From G963664225 sp964538065 (GTDB lineage: Bacteria > Verrucomicrobiota > Verrucomicrobiia > Limisphaerales > UBA1319): 64,000 nucleotides of DNA. A program made the position numbers and the translations under genes. Under the pieces are notes generated by a model, which was given only the letters and a program-made list of their open reading frames with translations, was not told the origin of the DNA and did not search any database. The stretch lies in contig CAZIDG010000012.1 in assembly GCA_964538065.1 (NCBI GenBank), forward strand, positions 6,495 through 70,494, in the 5' to 3' direction. Shown here in pieces: positions 43,255 to 51,601 of this stretch (position 1 is its first letter; every line of letters starts with the position of its first letter).

Positions 43255-43965
43255 ATGCAACGGTTGAGTGTTTTGGGGATTGTGCCGGCACGAGGGGGGT
43301 CCAAGGGGGTGCCACACAAAAACATACGTTTTTTGGGCGGCCAACCACTGCTGCATTACACCGCACATGTCGCCCTGGCCTCCAAACGACTCACCCGCGT
43401 GGTGCTGAGCACCGAGGATGAGGAAATCGCCCACGTGGGCAGGGCGTGCGGCCTCGAAGTGCCATTCCTCCGCTCTGCGGAACTTGCCCGGGATGATACC
43501 CCGACGATCCCCGTCCTGCAGGACATGGTGCGAAAACTCGAGGCGCAAGGCTGCCATTACGATGCCATCATGGTACTCCAACCCACCAATCCGCTCCGCA
43601 ACGTCGAGGACATCGATGGCAGCATTCATTTGCTGGAGAAGAGCGGCGCCGACTCGGTGGTATCTCTTGTGGATGCCACACACCGCAGCCCCGCCCGCAT
43701 GAAGTATATTGATCATGAAGGGCGGGTGGTCGATCCGCCATTTGGGGAGACGAAGGAAGGACAGCGTCGCCAGGAGTTGACCAAGGTATATCTGCGCGAT
43801 GGAGCCATCTACCTGGCACGTCATGATGTGTTGATGCGTCAAAACTCCCTCAAGGGGAAGGATTGCCGGGCATGGATCATACCTGAGGAACGCGCCTGGA
43901 GCATCGACACGATGTTCGATTGGTTCATTGCCGAGCAACTCGTGAAATATCACGGTCTGGCTTGA
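43255..43965 (+). CDS. neuA: CMP-nonulosonate (acylneuraminate) cytidylyltransferase (NeuA)
   Basis: 236 residues. It activates the nonulosonic acid made by NeuB as the CMP-sugar. The nucleotide-binding start LGIVPARGGSKGVPHKNI is diagnostic, followed by VVLSTEDEEIAHVG, VLQPTNPLR and the YLRDGAIYLAR block. The ATG at 43255 starts right at the domain; the frame extends upstream but overlapping neuC would be unlikely. With neuB and neuC it completes the UDP-GlcNAc to CMP-sialate route. Confidence 0.93.
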   Translation: MQRLSVLGIVPARGGSKGVPHKNIRFLGGQPLLHYTAHVALASKRLTRVVLSTEDEEIAHVGRACGLEVPFLRSAELARDDTPTIPVLQDMVRKLEAQGCHYDAIMVLQPTNPLRNVEDIDGSIHLLEKSGADSVVSLVDATHRSPARMKYIDHEGRVVDPPFGETKEGQRRQELTKVYLRDGAIYLARHDVLMRQNSLKGKDCRAWIIPEERAWSIDTMFDWFIAEQLVKYHGLA

Positions 43966-43967
43966 AT

Positions 43968-44954
43968 ATGGGAAGCATACGCATTCTGTTGACCGAATCG
44001 AGTCGGTTTTCACCCGAGGCATTGGAGTTGCTGCGGTCGGCGGGCGAGGTTCAACTAGGCGATCTGGACCGTGCCGCGCTGCTGAGGGAAGCCGCACAAG
44101 CGGACATACTGTGGGTGCGGTTGCGCCACCATATTGATACCGAAGTCATGGCTGCGGCACCACGCCTGCAGGCGATCGTGACCGCCACCACCGGTCTGAA
44201 CCACATCGATTTGGAGGAGGCTGCCGCCCGGGGCATAACGGTGTTGTCCTTGCGTGGGGAGAGCGATTTTCTGAGTTCGATCCGCGCCACAGCCGAACAT
44301 ACGCTGGTGTTGGCACTGGCCCTGGTGCGCCATCTTCCCGAGGCGGTCAACCACGCGAAGGTGGGTGGATGGAATCGGGACAGGTTTTGGGGCAATGAGT
44401 TATTTGGAAAAACGGCTGGTGTGGTTGGATACGGTCGGTTGGGGCGAATTGTGGCGCGGTATTTCCACGCCCTGGGCATGCAGATACTGGCAGCGGATCC
44501 GCATGTGCCTCCCAATGTTTTTGCGCCCGAGGTGATGCAGACCCCTCTGGACGAATTGCTGTCCAGATCGGACCTGGTGACCCTCCATGTCAATCTTGTG
44601 CGGGAGACCATTGGGCTATTCGGACGCCGGGAGTTTGCCCTGATGAAGCCCGGCGCATGGTTTATCAACACCGCCCGGGGAGAGTTGATTGATGAGAGTG
44701 CCTTGCTGGATGGATTGCGGGAGCGGCATCTTGCGGGCGCGGCACTGGACGTCATATCGGGCGAGTATGGGGGCGGGCTGGATCAGCATCCACTTACTCA
44801 ATATGCCCGCCAGCACACCAATCTGCTGATCACACCGCATATCGGCGGTTGCGCGTATGAATCGGTCGAGAAGACCGAGGTTTTCATGGCCCGGAAGGTA
44901 TTGGCCTGGCTGCGGCAGCGAACAGCGGCGGCAGTCAGTCTGAGCGTTCCATAA
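43968..44954 (+). CDS. D-isomer-specific 2-hydroxyacid dehydrogenase
   Basis: 328 residues of the SerA/D-lactate dehydrogenase family. The N-terminal substrate domain is followed by an NAD-binding Rossmann core with GVVGYGRLGRIVARYF and a dinucleotide-type Asp at AADPHV. The catalytic set is recognisable: Arg in NTARGELIDESALL, Glu further on, and His in LLITPHIGGCAYES. The start ATG at 43968 is 2 bases after the neuA stop. Its place between neuA and wzt suggests that it makes or oxidises a hydroxyacid building block of the glycan (for example glycerate, lactate or a 3-phosphoglycerate-derived group). The exact substrate is unknown. Confidence 0.88.
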   Translation: MGSIRILLTESSRFSPEALELLRSAGEVQLGDLDRAALLREAAQADILWVRLRHHIDTEVMAAAPRLQAIVTATTGLNHIDLEEAAARGITVLSLRGESDFLSSIRATAEHTLVLALALVRHLPEAVNHAKVGGWNRDRFWGNELFGKTAGVVGYGRLGRIVARYFHALGMQILAADPHVPPNVFAPEVMQTPLDELLSRSDLVTLHVNLVRETIGLFGRREFALMKPGAWFINTARGELIDESALLDGLRERHLAGAALDVISGEYGGGLDQHPLTQYARQHTNLLITPHIGGCAYESVEKTEVFMARKVLAWLRQRTAAAVSLSVP

Positions 44955-44967
44955 CCTTACACCTATA

Positions 44968-46257
44968 ATGAGTAACAGCGATATTGCCATCCGAGTGGAC
45001 AACCTGGGGAAGCTTTTCCAACTGGGCGCACATGTCCAGATGTACAAGACCATTCGTGAAACCATCATGGAGACGGTCAAGGCACCCTTCCGATGGGTGC
45101 GCGGCGATGCCTCGGACAGTGGGGAGCGGACCTTTTGGGCGCTGCGTGAGGTGGGCTTCGAGATCAGGGCGGGTGAAGTGGTGGGGATTATCGGCCGCAA
45201 TGGGGCTGGGAAGAGCACACTTCTCAAGATTCTCTCTCGCATCACCGAACCCACGACCGGTTTTGCTGAAATCCACGGGCGGGTGGGTTCCCTGCTTGAG
45301 GTCGGCACGGGCTTTCATCCCGAGCTTACCGGGCGGGAGAACATCTTTCTGAATGGCGCCATCCTTGGCATGCGCCGGCGCGAGATACAACGCAAGTTTG
45401 ATGAGATTGTGGCCTTTGCGGAAGTGGACAAATTCATCGACACGCCCGTGAAACATTATTCCACAGGCATGTGGATGCGCCTGGCTTTTGCAGTGGCCGC
45501 CCACCTGGAACCGGAGATCCTGCTGGTGGACGAGGTGCTGGCGGTGGGGGATGCCGCATTTCAGCAGAAGTGCCTCGGGCGGATGGAGGCCGTGGCCAAG
45601 GAAGGACGCAGTGTGTTGTTTGTGAGTCACAACATGGGGGCGGTGCGGGCGTTGTGCAGTTCGGGAGTGGTGCTGGATCGCGGGCGGGTGGCCGTGCTGG
45701 GCGATCTCCCCAATTGCATCGAGTACTATTATAAATCGATTGGCGTTTTCAAGAATGGAGATGGTGCCAATGCGAATCTGAACGGCATGTTCGGCCCCGT
45801 TGCCATCAATGGCGTGCTTGGTGGCACGGTGCATCAAGCTGATCCGTTGGAGGTCGGGACATGTCTCAAGACTCACGAGGCGGCCAGTGGCTTCAACCTG
45901 TTCTTTTACCTCGAGGACATGAACGGGAAACTGATCCTGAAGCTGCGCACCGACAGCACACGTATTAACCTGAAGGAGGAGACGGATCTATACCAGATAC
46001 GCATCAAACTGCCCGCTCTGTGGCTCAATCCCGGCATGTACTCGGTTTACTTCCGGGTATATTTCTGGGACGAAAAGAGTTCCGGCAAGCACGACTCGGA
46101 CCGATTCCCCCTCGATATTTCGGGCAATGGCGGCCCCAGTGAGACCGTATTGAATCCAGCGGCGGAGTGGAGCGTCGTGCCTGTGGAGGCAGACCCTTTT
46201 TCCCAGCCGCGCCAGGCGGCATTGAATAGCATTGGACCCTCCAATCGGCCTGAATGA
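44968..46257 (+). CDS. wzt: ABC transporter ATP-binding protein for polysaccharide export (Wzt)
   Basis: 429 residues. Walker A GRNGAGKST (76-84), signature YSTGM (164-168, usually YSSGM) and Walker B ILLVDEVLAVGD (184-195) define the ATPase of O-antigen/teichoic-acid exporters. Residues about 250-405 form an additional beta-sandwich Wzt C-terminal domain, which in characterised systems binds the finished chain's terminal modification. Its permease partner is at 40100. Presence of the C-terminal domain argues that chains are capped before export. Overlaps the next gene by 4 bases. Confidence 0.94.
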   Translation: MSNSDIAIRVDNLGKLFQLGAHVQMYKTIRETIMETVKAPFRWVRGDASDSGERTFWALREVGFEIRAGEVVGIIGRNGAGKSTLLKILSRITEPTTGFAEIHGRVGSLLEVGTGFHPELTGRENIFLNGAILGMRRREIQRKFDEIVAFAEVDKFIDTPVKHYSTGMWMRLAFAVAAHLEPEILLVDEVLAVGDAAFQQKCLGRMEAVAKEGRSVLFVSHNMGAVRALCSSGVVLDRGRVAVLGDLPNCIEYYYKSIGVFKNGDGANANLNGMFGPVAINGVLGGTVHQADPLEVGTCLKTHEAASGFNLFFYLEDMNGKLILKLRTDSTRINLKEETDLYQIRIKLPALWLNPGMYSVYFRVYFWDEKSSGKHDSDRFPLDISGNGGPSETVLNPAAEWSVVPVEADPFSQPRQAALNSIGPSNRPE

Positions 46258-47690
46258 AGACGTTGTTGATCATTCCGGACGGCACGGGCATTCGGAACTT
46301 TCTGTGCACCCCGTTCATTGAGTACATGCTCGAACGGGGGCCGGTGGTGGTCTGGCATGATCTGCCTGAAGAGTCCATTGGGCCGTTTCAGGAAAAATGG
46401 GCGGGGCGGGTCTCCTGGCATGCCTTGCCCCCCATGCATGATGGCCGGATGGAGCGACTCCTGCGCCAGGCGAAGATCTTTGCCCAGCTCTACTGGCAGC
46501 GCAGGAGCGAGCCGGTGCCGGGTTTGAGGCGGCGTTCCACGGGCGGCTGGCGCACGCGCTGGCTGGAACGGATGGCACGTGGAATCGGACGGGCCTGCGC
46601 CCAACCAGGGCGGATTCTCTGGCTGGATCGCATGCACCTGCACGTGGCATCCAGGGCGCCTCATATGGAGGATGTGCGCCACCTGCTGAAGGATGAAAAT
46701 CCTTCGGTTAGTTTCTGTACTCACCAACGGTCCTGGAGTGCCGTGGCCCCCATGTTGGCATCCCAGGAAAAGGGCATTCCCACGGCGACATTCATTTATT
46801 CATGGGACAATGTTCCCAAGGGCCGCATGGCGGTTCCGGCGGATTACTACCTCGTGTGGAGCGACCACATGAAGGAGGAGTTGCTGCGGTATTATCCGGA
46901 TGTGCAGGCGGGGCGTGTGATACCGCTGGGCACACCCCAGTTTGAGCACTATTTCAATCCTGGGATTCTGGAGCCGCGTGAATCCTTTCTGCGTAGGCAT
47001 GGTCTCGATCCTGCGCTGCCTGTGGTCTGTTTCTCGGGGGATGATGTAACCACATCGCCTCATGATCCGGTATACTTGGCCCACGTGGCGGAGGGGATTC
47101 GTGGGCTGCCTGCGGGGCATCGGCCGCAAATACTGCTTCGAAGATGTCCGGTGGATGGAAGCGGTCGATTCAAGTCGGTTGTGGCGCGTTATCCGGAGAT
47201 TGCGGTATCGGATCCCCTGTGGAAATCGGCGGGCAGGGAGCACGAGTGGTCGCGCATGGTCCCCACGCCTGAAGACGCAGCCCTGCTCGTCAATGTGGTG
47301 GCCCATTGTGATGCTGTGATCAACGTTGGCTCCACGATGGCGATGGATTTTGCCATCATGAACAAACCAGGGATCTTTTTCGGATATAATCCTCCTGAAG
47401 CCAATGGTGGATGGGACATCCATCGCGTATACCAATTGCCGCACTTCAAATCGGTGCATCGGTTGCAGCCGGTGCATTGGGCGGCAAATCCATGGGAAGT
47501 CGGCCTGGTGGTGCTTCATGCCCTGCGAAATCCCGAGGAAAAGCGCGCTGCGCGCGAGGCCTGGCTGCGCTTGATCGTGAGGCAGCCCATGGATCAGGCC
47601 AGCCGCCGATTTGCAGACACAGTGGGGGGTATTGGGGACTCTGGAGCCAGAGCATTTCAGTCTGCAGGGTTCGCCCACGAATCCACATAG
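46254..47690 (+). CDS. Probable surface-polysaccharide glycosyltransferase, GT-B-like
   Basis: 478 residues. I do not recognise a named family, but the pattern is that of GT-B/CDP-glycerol-transferase-like proteins of polysaccharide loci: LLIIPDGTGIRNFL at the N-terminus, FIYSWDNVPKGRM in the middle, IPLGTPQFEHYF, and a C-terminal nucleotide-binding-like half with VINVGSTMAMDFAIMNKP. No membrane helix is evident. It overlaps wzt by ATGA and is followed by a GT4 gene 11 bases later. The function is inferred mainly from context. Confidence 0.75.
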   Translation: MKTLLIIPDGTGIRNFLCTPFIEYMLERGPVVVWHDLPEESIGPFQEKWAGRVSWHALPPMHDGRMERLLRQAKIFAQLYWQRRSEPVPGLRRRSTGGWRTRWLERMARGIGRACAQPGRILWLDRMHLHVASRAPHMEDVRHLLKDENPSVSFCTHQRSWSAVAPMLASQEKGIPTATFIYSWDNVPKGRMAVPADYYLVWSDHMKEELLRYYPDVQAGRVIPLGTPQFEHYFNPGILEPRESFLRRHGLDPALPVVCFSGDDVTTSPHDPVYLAHVAEGIRGLPAGHRPQILLRRCPVDGSGRFKSVVARYPEIAVSDPLWKSAGREHEWSRMVPTPEDAALLVNVVAHCDAVINVGSTMAMDFAIMNKPGIFFGYNPPEANGGWDIHRVYQLPHFKSVHRLQPVHWAANPWEVGLVVLHALRNPEEKRAAREAWLRLIVRQPMDQASRRFADTVGGIGDSGARAFQSAGFAHEST

Positions 47691-47701
47691 CCGGGCAACC
47701 G

Positions 47702-48844
47702 ATGAACATCGCCATGATATGTTCCGAATATCCACCTGTGAAACATGGCGGGATCGGAACTGTCGCCCAAATGCTGGGAAGGGGACTCGTGCGACGAGGG
47801 CACGGAGTCCGTGTGCTGGGGATCAAGCACCCTTCCGAGCCTGAACCCCCGTATGAAGAAGACCAGGGTGTGCGGGTGTGGCGTCTGTCTCAGAAAACCG
47901 AGCATGGCGGCTGGTTCCTGGGACGGTGGTGGATCTATAAAACCATTCAACGCTGGAGCCGGGATGGACTGATCGATCTTGTTGAATGCCCCGATTGGCA
48001 GGGGATGATCGCATGGTGGCCGCGTCTGCCCATTCCCGTATTAATGCGCCTGAACGGATCGATGACCTATTTTGCCCGTGAACTGGGACGCCCCTTGCGG
48101 TCGATGATGCGATACATCGAGATCTCCGCCTGGCGCCGGGCCGATTTCACCTGTTCCTGCAGCCGGTACACGGCGGAGGTATCGACAGAATTGTTTGGGC
48201 CATGTCGGAGCGGGATTGATGTCCTCTACAACGGTGTGGAGGCCTTCCCCACGGTGGCTGGCGTGCGGGAAAGAGGGAAGGTTGTTTATACGGGAACGCT
48301 GACGGAGAAAAAAGGCGTGCTGTCGCTCATGAAAGCCTGGCCGTTGGTGTTACGCGAGTGTCCTTGGGCGCAACTGCATCTGCTTGGCAAGGATACCGAT
48401 GGGGCGCAGGGAAGGTCCATGCGGGCAATCCTGGAGGACATGGCCAGGGAACTCCCATCGGAGCGGGTGGTGTTTCATGGACATGTACCCCGCCTGCAAG
48501 TGTTTGAAGCATTGAGCACTGCACGTGTGGCCGTGTTCCCATCCTACTCCGAGGCGTTTGCCATGGCGCCGTTGGAAGCCATGACGACGGGGTGCCCCAC
48601 AATTTACAGCCGACACGGAAGCGGCCCCGAGCTTTTGGAGCATGGGCGGGAGGGGTTGTTGATCGATCCGGACAATCCCGCTGACATTGCGAATGCCATC
48701 GTCCAGATGCTCAAGAACGATGAAGTGGCAGCGTGTTTGGGAGAACATGGCCGCGTGCGAGTGCAATCCGTCTTCAGCATGGAGCAGATAGTGACCGCCA
48801 ACATTCACTTTTTTGAAAAGTGCCTGAAGCAGTTTCATTCCTGA
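47702..48844 (+). CDS. Glycosyltransferase family 4 protein
   Basis: 380 residues, GT-B fold. It begins MNIAMICSEYPPVKHGGIGT, with the Gly-rich acceptor loop of GT4. The donor domain shows VVYTGTLTEKKGVLSLM and the EX7E motif region in FPSYSEAFAMAPLEAM (retaining mechanism). The start at 47702 is taken because the frame upstream shows no family similarity. It is a cytoplasmic, membrane-peripheral enzyme that transfers a sugar from a nucleotide donor to the growing chain. Confidence 0.9.
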   Translation: MNIAMICSEYPPVKHGGIGTVAQMLGRGLVRRGHGVRVLGIKHPSEPEPPYEEDQGVRVWRLSQKTEHGGWFLGRWWIYKTIQRWSRDGLIDLVECPDWQGMIAWWPRLPIPVLMRLNGSMTYFARELGRPLRSMMRYIEISAWRRADFTCSCSRYTAEVSTELFGPCRSGIDVLYNGVEAFPTVAGVRERGKVVYTGTLTEKKGVLSLMKAWPLVLRECPWAQLHLLGKDTDGAQGRSMRAILEDMARELPSERVVFHGHVPRLQVFEALSTARVAVFPSYSEAFAMAPLEAMTTGCPTIYSRHGSGPELLEHGREGLLIDPDNPADIANAIVQMLKNDEVAACLGEHGRVRVQSVFSMEQIVTANIHFFEKCLKQFHS

Positions 48845-49914
48845 CCCGGCCAACAGGCGCGGCTGCGGGAACGCAGGATCTGGTGGCGGCGTGGGTGCAT
48901 GCCCGTGGACGGTATGAGTCCCTGGTGTGCAATCCTCAGGAGACACTGCCGCAAACGGGTGGAGTGGCGGTGGTGGTATGCACCTTCAAACGTCCTCAAT
49001 CACTGCGCCGTTTTTTGGATTCCTTAAAGCAACAGACTGTGCCTGCCAAGGAATGTCTTGTTGTGGATGCAAGCCCGGACGACGCATCTGAGTGGCAGGT
49101 GCGCGCCTGGCTGGAGGACGGTGCCAGGGTGGAGGCCATGCGATATTATCGTGTCACCGGTTCGCTCAAAGGGCTCACCCGACAGCGGAACCTCGCCTTG
49201 CGCCAGACCCAATCGGAACTGGTGGCTTTTTTTGACGACGACATCGTGCTGGATGCGGCATGCATCGCATCGCTCGAAGGCGCGTTTCGTCTCCATGGTC
49301 AATCCCTGGCAGGTGCCGGGGCTTTCATAGTCAACCAGATGCGCGAGCCAAACTGGCTGTGGCTGTGGAGGCGCCGCCTGCGCATGGTGGGTAATCTTGA
49401 GCCGGGCACCTATCAGCGATCAGGCATGTCGATACCCTGGGGATTTCTGTCCGAGGAAACGAGCCTGGGCGAAGGTGACTGGCTGCATGGGGGGGCCACC
49501 ATGTGGAGGACAGCGCTGGTTCGTCAAACCGGATTCTTTGAAGGATTCGGGGGGTATGCACAAAGTGAGGATCTGGAGTTTTCCCTCCGGATCCGTCGTT
49601 TGGGCAAGCTGATGACGGTACGTGCGGCGCGGGTGTGGCATCTGCACGATGAGGGAGGGCGTCCTGATTATTACAAACTGGGGTACATGGCCATTCGAAA
49701 CCGTTACTACATTCACCAGCAACACCTTAAGGATCGTGCCTGGACCGATGTGGCGTGGTTTGCGTATGCCTGGGCGCTTGATACCTTGATGCTTGGGCGT
49801 GTGGCCTTGCGCCCTGGGAGGTTCATGGCGACTTTGATGGAAATCATGGGTCGAACCAAGGCAGCATGGGATCTGGTGGCGCATGGGGGAGAGTTTCGGA
49901 CCACGGGGATCTGA
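48820..49914 (+). CDS. Glycosyltransferase family 2 protein
   Basis: 364 residues, GT-A fold. VAVVVCTFKRPQSLRRFLDSL opens the domain near residue 48, and FFDDDIVLD carries the metal-binding DxD. WLHGGATMWRTALV and FGGYAQSEDLEFSLRIRRLG give the acceptor-site ED motif. The start is uncertain: the GTG at 48820 overlaps the previous gene by 25 bases, and the first 45 residues are not part of the conserved domain, so a later start is possible. Confidence 0.88.
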   Translation: MPEAVSFLTRPTGAAAGTQDLVAAWVHARGRYESLVCNPQETLPQTGGVAVVVCTFKRPQSLRRFLDSLKQQTVPAKECLVVDASPDDASEWQVRAWLEDGARVEAMRYYRVTGSLKGLTRQRNLALRQTQSELVAFFDDDIVLDAACIASLEGAFRLHGQSLAGAGAFIVNQMREPNWLWLWRRRLRMVGNLEPGTYQRSGMSIPWGFLSEETSLGEGDWLHGGATMWRTALVRQTGFFEGFGGYAQSEDLEFSLRIRRLGKLMTVRAARVWHLHDEGGRPDYYKLGYMAIRNRYYIHQQHLKDRAWTDVAWFAYAWALDTLMLGRVALRPGRFMATLMEIMGRTKAAWDLVAHGGEFRTTGI

Positions 49915-50762
49915 TGGGGACAACGATTCATCCACAGTTACTCATTTTTTGGGACTACGATACTCAATGGGGGGCGGATCGCTCGCGGAGCGGCAGCGGG
50001 CCCAAAGGGTGGGGCCCGCTTGAATTTTCCAACACGGAACGGTTGTTGGAGTTGCACGACAAATACAATATGCCTGCCTGTTTCGCAGTGGTTGGCGCTG
50101 CCGCCTTGGCTGGAAAACGCCCCTACCAGGACCCGGATCAGATCCGCCGGCTGCATGCGGCAGGCCATGAAGTGGCCAGTCACTCGTTTAAACACGACTG
50201 GCTGCCCGGGCTTGCCCTGCGTGACCTGCGCCAAACGATATCGGACAGCAAGAAGGCGCTGGAGGATTGCATCGGTTCGCCGGTGGTGTCCTTTGTCCCG
50301 CCCTACAATCAGCCGTTCGATTATCCCCAAGGCTGGTCCTTTAGCCTGTCCGAGCGCCGGGAGGCTGGGCGAGGCCATGTCACCCTGGACCAGGTTTGCG
50401 AAGTTTTGGGGGAGTCTGGCTATCGTTTTTGTCGGGTGGCACATCGTTCACTATATGAGCGGGCGCAGGATTGGTGGCACGGAAAGCAGAGCTATCGCCC
50501 GCAACCCTTGTCGAAGATCAAGGGGACGACATGTGCACGCCTCAATACGCCCGTGGGGTTTACAGCGCACACCCGCGCCATTATTGAATCCCAACTCGAC
50601 AAGGGAGGAACGTGGGTCGTTTATGGACATCCACATTCCATTTCAGAGCCGGAAAATCCCCAGGCCGAATCCCATTTGATTGACTTCTTTCAATGGGTGA
50701 TCGGCCTGCGCCGGCAAAACCGGCTTCAGCTGGTCCAACCCAGGGATCTTTTGAACGTATGA
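49914..50762 (+). CDS. Polysaccharide deacetylase family protein (NodB-like)
   Basis: 282 residues. The carbohydrate esterase 4 layout is visible: FWDYDTQWGADRSR supplies the Asp pair, HEVASHSFKHDW the zinc-binding HSxxH, VSFVPPYNQP the Pro-rich arginine-motif region, and WVVYGHPHS a late His. It should remove N- or O-acetyl groups from the glycan or a lipid-linked precursor. The ATG at 49914 overlaps the previous TGA by one base (TGATG). There is no signal peptide, so a cytoplasmic step is implied. Confidence 0.88.
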   Translation: MGTTIHPQLLIFWDYDTQWGADRSRSGSGPKGWGPLEFSNTERLLELHDKYNMPACFAVVGAAALAGKRPYQDPDQIRRLHAAGHEVASHSFKHDWLPGLALRDLRQTISDSKKALEDCIGSPVVSFVPPYNQPFDYPQGWSFSLSERREAGRGHVTLDQVCEVLGESGYRFCRVAHRSLYERAQDWWHGKQSYRPQPLSKIKGTTCARLNTPVGFTAHTRAIIESQLDKGGTWVVYGHPHSISEPENPQAESHLIDFFQWVIGLRRQNRLQLVQPRDLLNV

Positions 50763-51580
50763 GTAGTTCCGTTGCATTGACTTCTTCGAGCGTTCGTGAG
50801 TATTTCACCCGCGAGGCGCAGACCGGGCGTCCTCTGTGGCCTGAGCCTGATACTGCCAGCGGCCTGGGGCGCCGTGTCAAATACGACCGGGCGGTGCAGT
50901 TGCTTGCAGATCCGAATGTAACCTCAGCCCTCGACCTTGGCTGCAACCGGGGTGGCGTGGAGGCGCTGTTCAAGAAACTGCATCCCCTCAAGGCCAGGAC
51001 CACACGAATTTCAGGCATTGATATCACGGAGCAGGCGATTCGCAATGCCTGTGACCTGCATTTGGAGAACTGCTGGTTTTCGACGTATGATGGAATTCAC
51101 GTGCCCTATCCAGACCATTTTGTGGATCTGATACTCATGGTGGAGGTGATCGAACACGTCCCTGACAAGGAATCCCTTTTGCGCGAAGCATGGCGTGTAC
51201 TCAAACCGGGCGGAAGGCTTTACCTGACGACCCCGAATCCGCATTGTCTGGCACTCAGGGTGGAGTCAGCCCTCTGGCGTGCACTGCGCCAGCTGTTTCA
51301 TCGCGCTCCTGAGCTGAAGGATTGCTACATCACACGCCGTTCATTGGTCGAACTCATGGAACAGGTTGGATTCAATCGAACCTCTGCGGAGGATATTTAC
51401 TTCTGGCCGCATGCGTACCTTTACTTTTGTGGGTGGAGTCTCCTTCCCCCTCTGCCGCCCTCGTGGTTGTTGCGATGGGTCGAGTGGTGGGCTTGGTGGT
51501 GGCCGAAACGGCGCAGACCCGCCTGGCTCGATCAACGGGTCTGTTGGACGCTGGCTGGAGTGTGGGCTAAACCCATTTGA
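50759..51580 (+). CDS. SAM-dependent class I methyltransferase with Trp-rich tail
   Basis: 273 residues. Motif I is DLGCNRGG (59-66), motif II the Asp in ISGIDITEQAI, and the post-I region VDLILMVEVIEHVPD is typical of methyltransferase type 11/12. It presumably methylates a sugar of the glycan, possibly as the chain cap recognised by Wzt. Oddity: the last 60 residues carry 12 tryptophans, mostly in LLRWVEWWAWWWPKRRR, which looks like a membrane-interface anchor. Overlaps the deacetylase gene by ATGA. Confidence 0.88.
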   Translation: MSSSVALTSSSVREYFTREAQTGRPLWPEPDTASGLGRRVKYDRAVQLLADPNVTSALDLGCNRGGVEALFKKLHPLKARTTRISGIDITEQAIRNACDLHLENCWFSTYDGIHVPYPDHFVDLILMVEVIEHVPDKESLLREAWRVLKPGGRLYLTTPNPHCLALRVESALWRALRQLFHRAPELKDCYITRRSLVELMEQVGFNRTSAEDIYFWPHAYLYFCGWSLLPPLPPSWLLRWVEWWAWWWPKRRRPAWLDQRVCWTLAGVWAKPI

Positions 51581-51601
51581 CGACAGTTCAAAGCACGAGA
51601 C

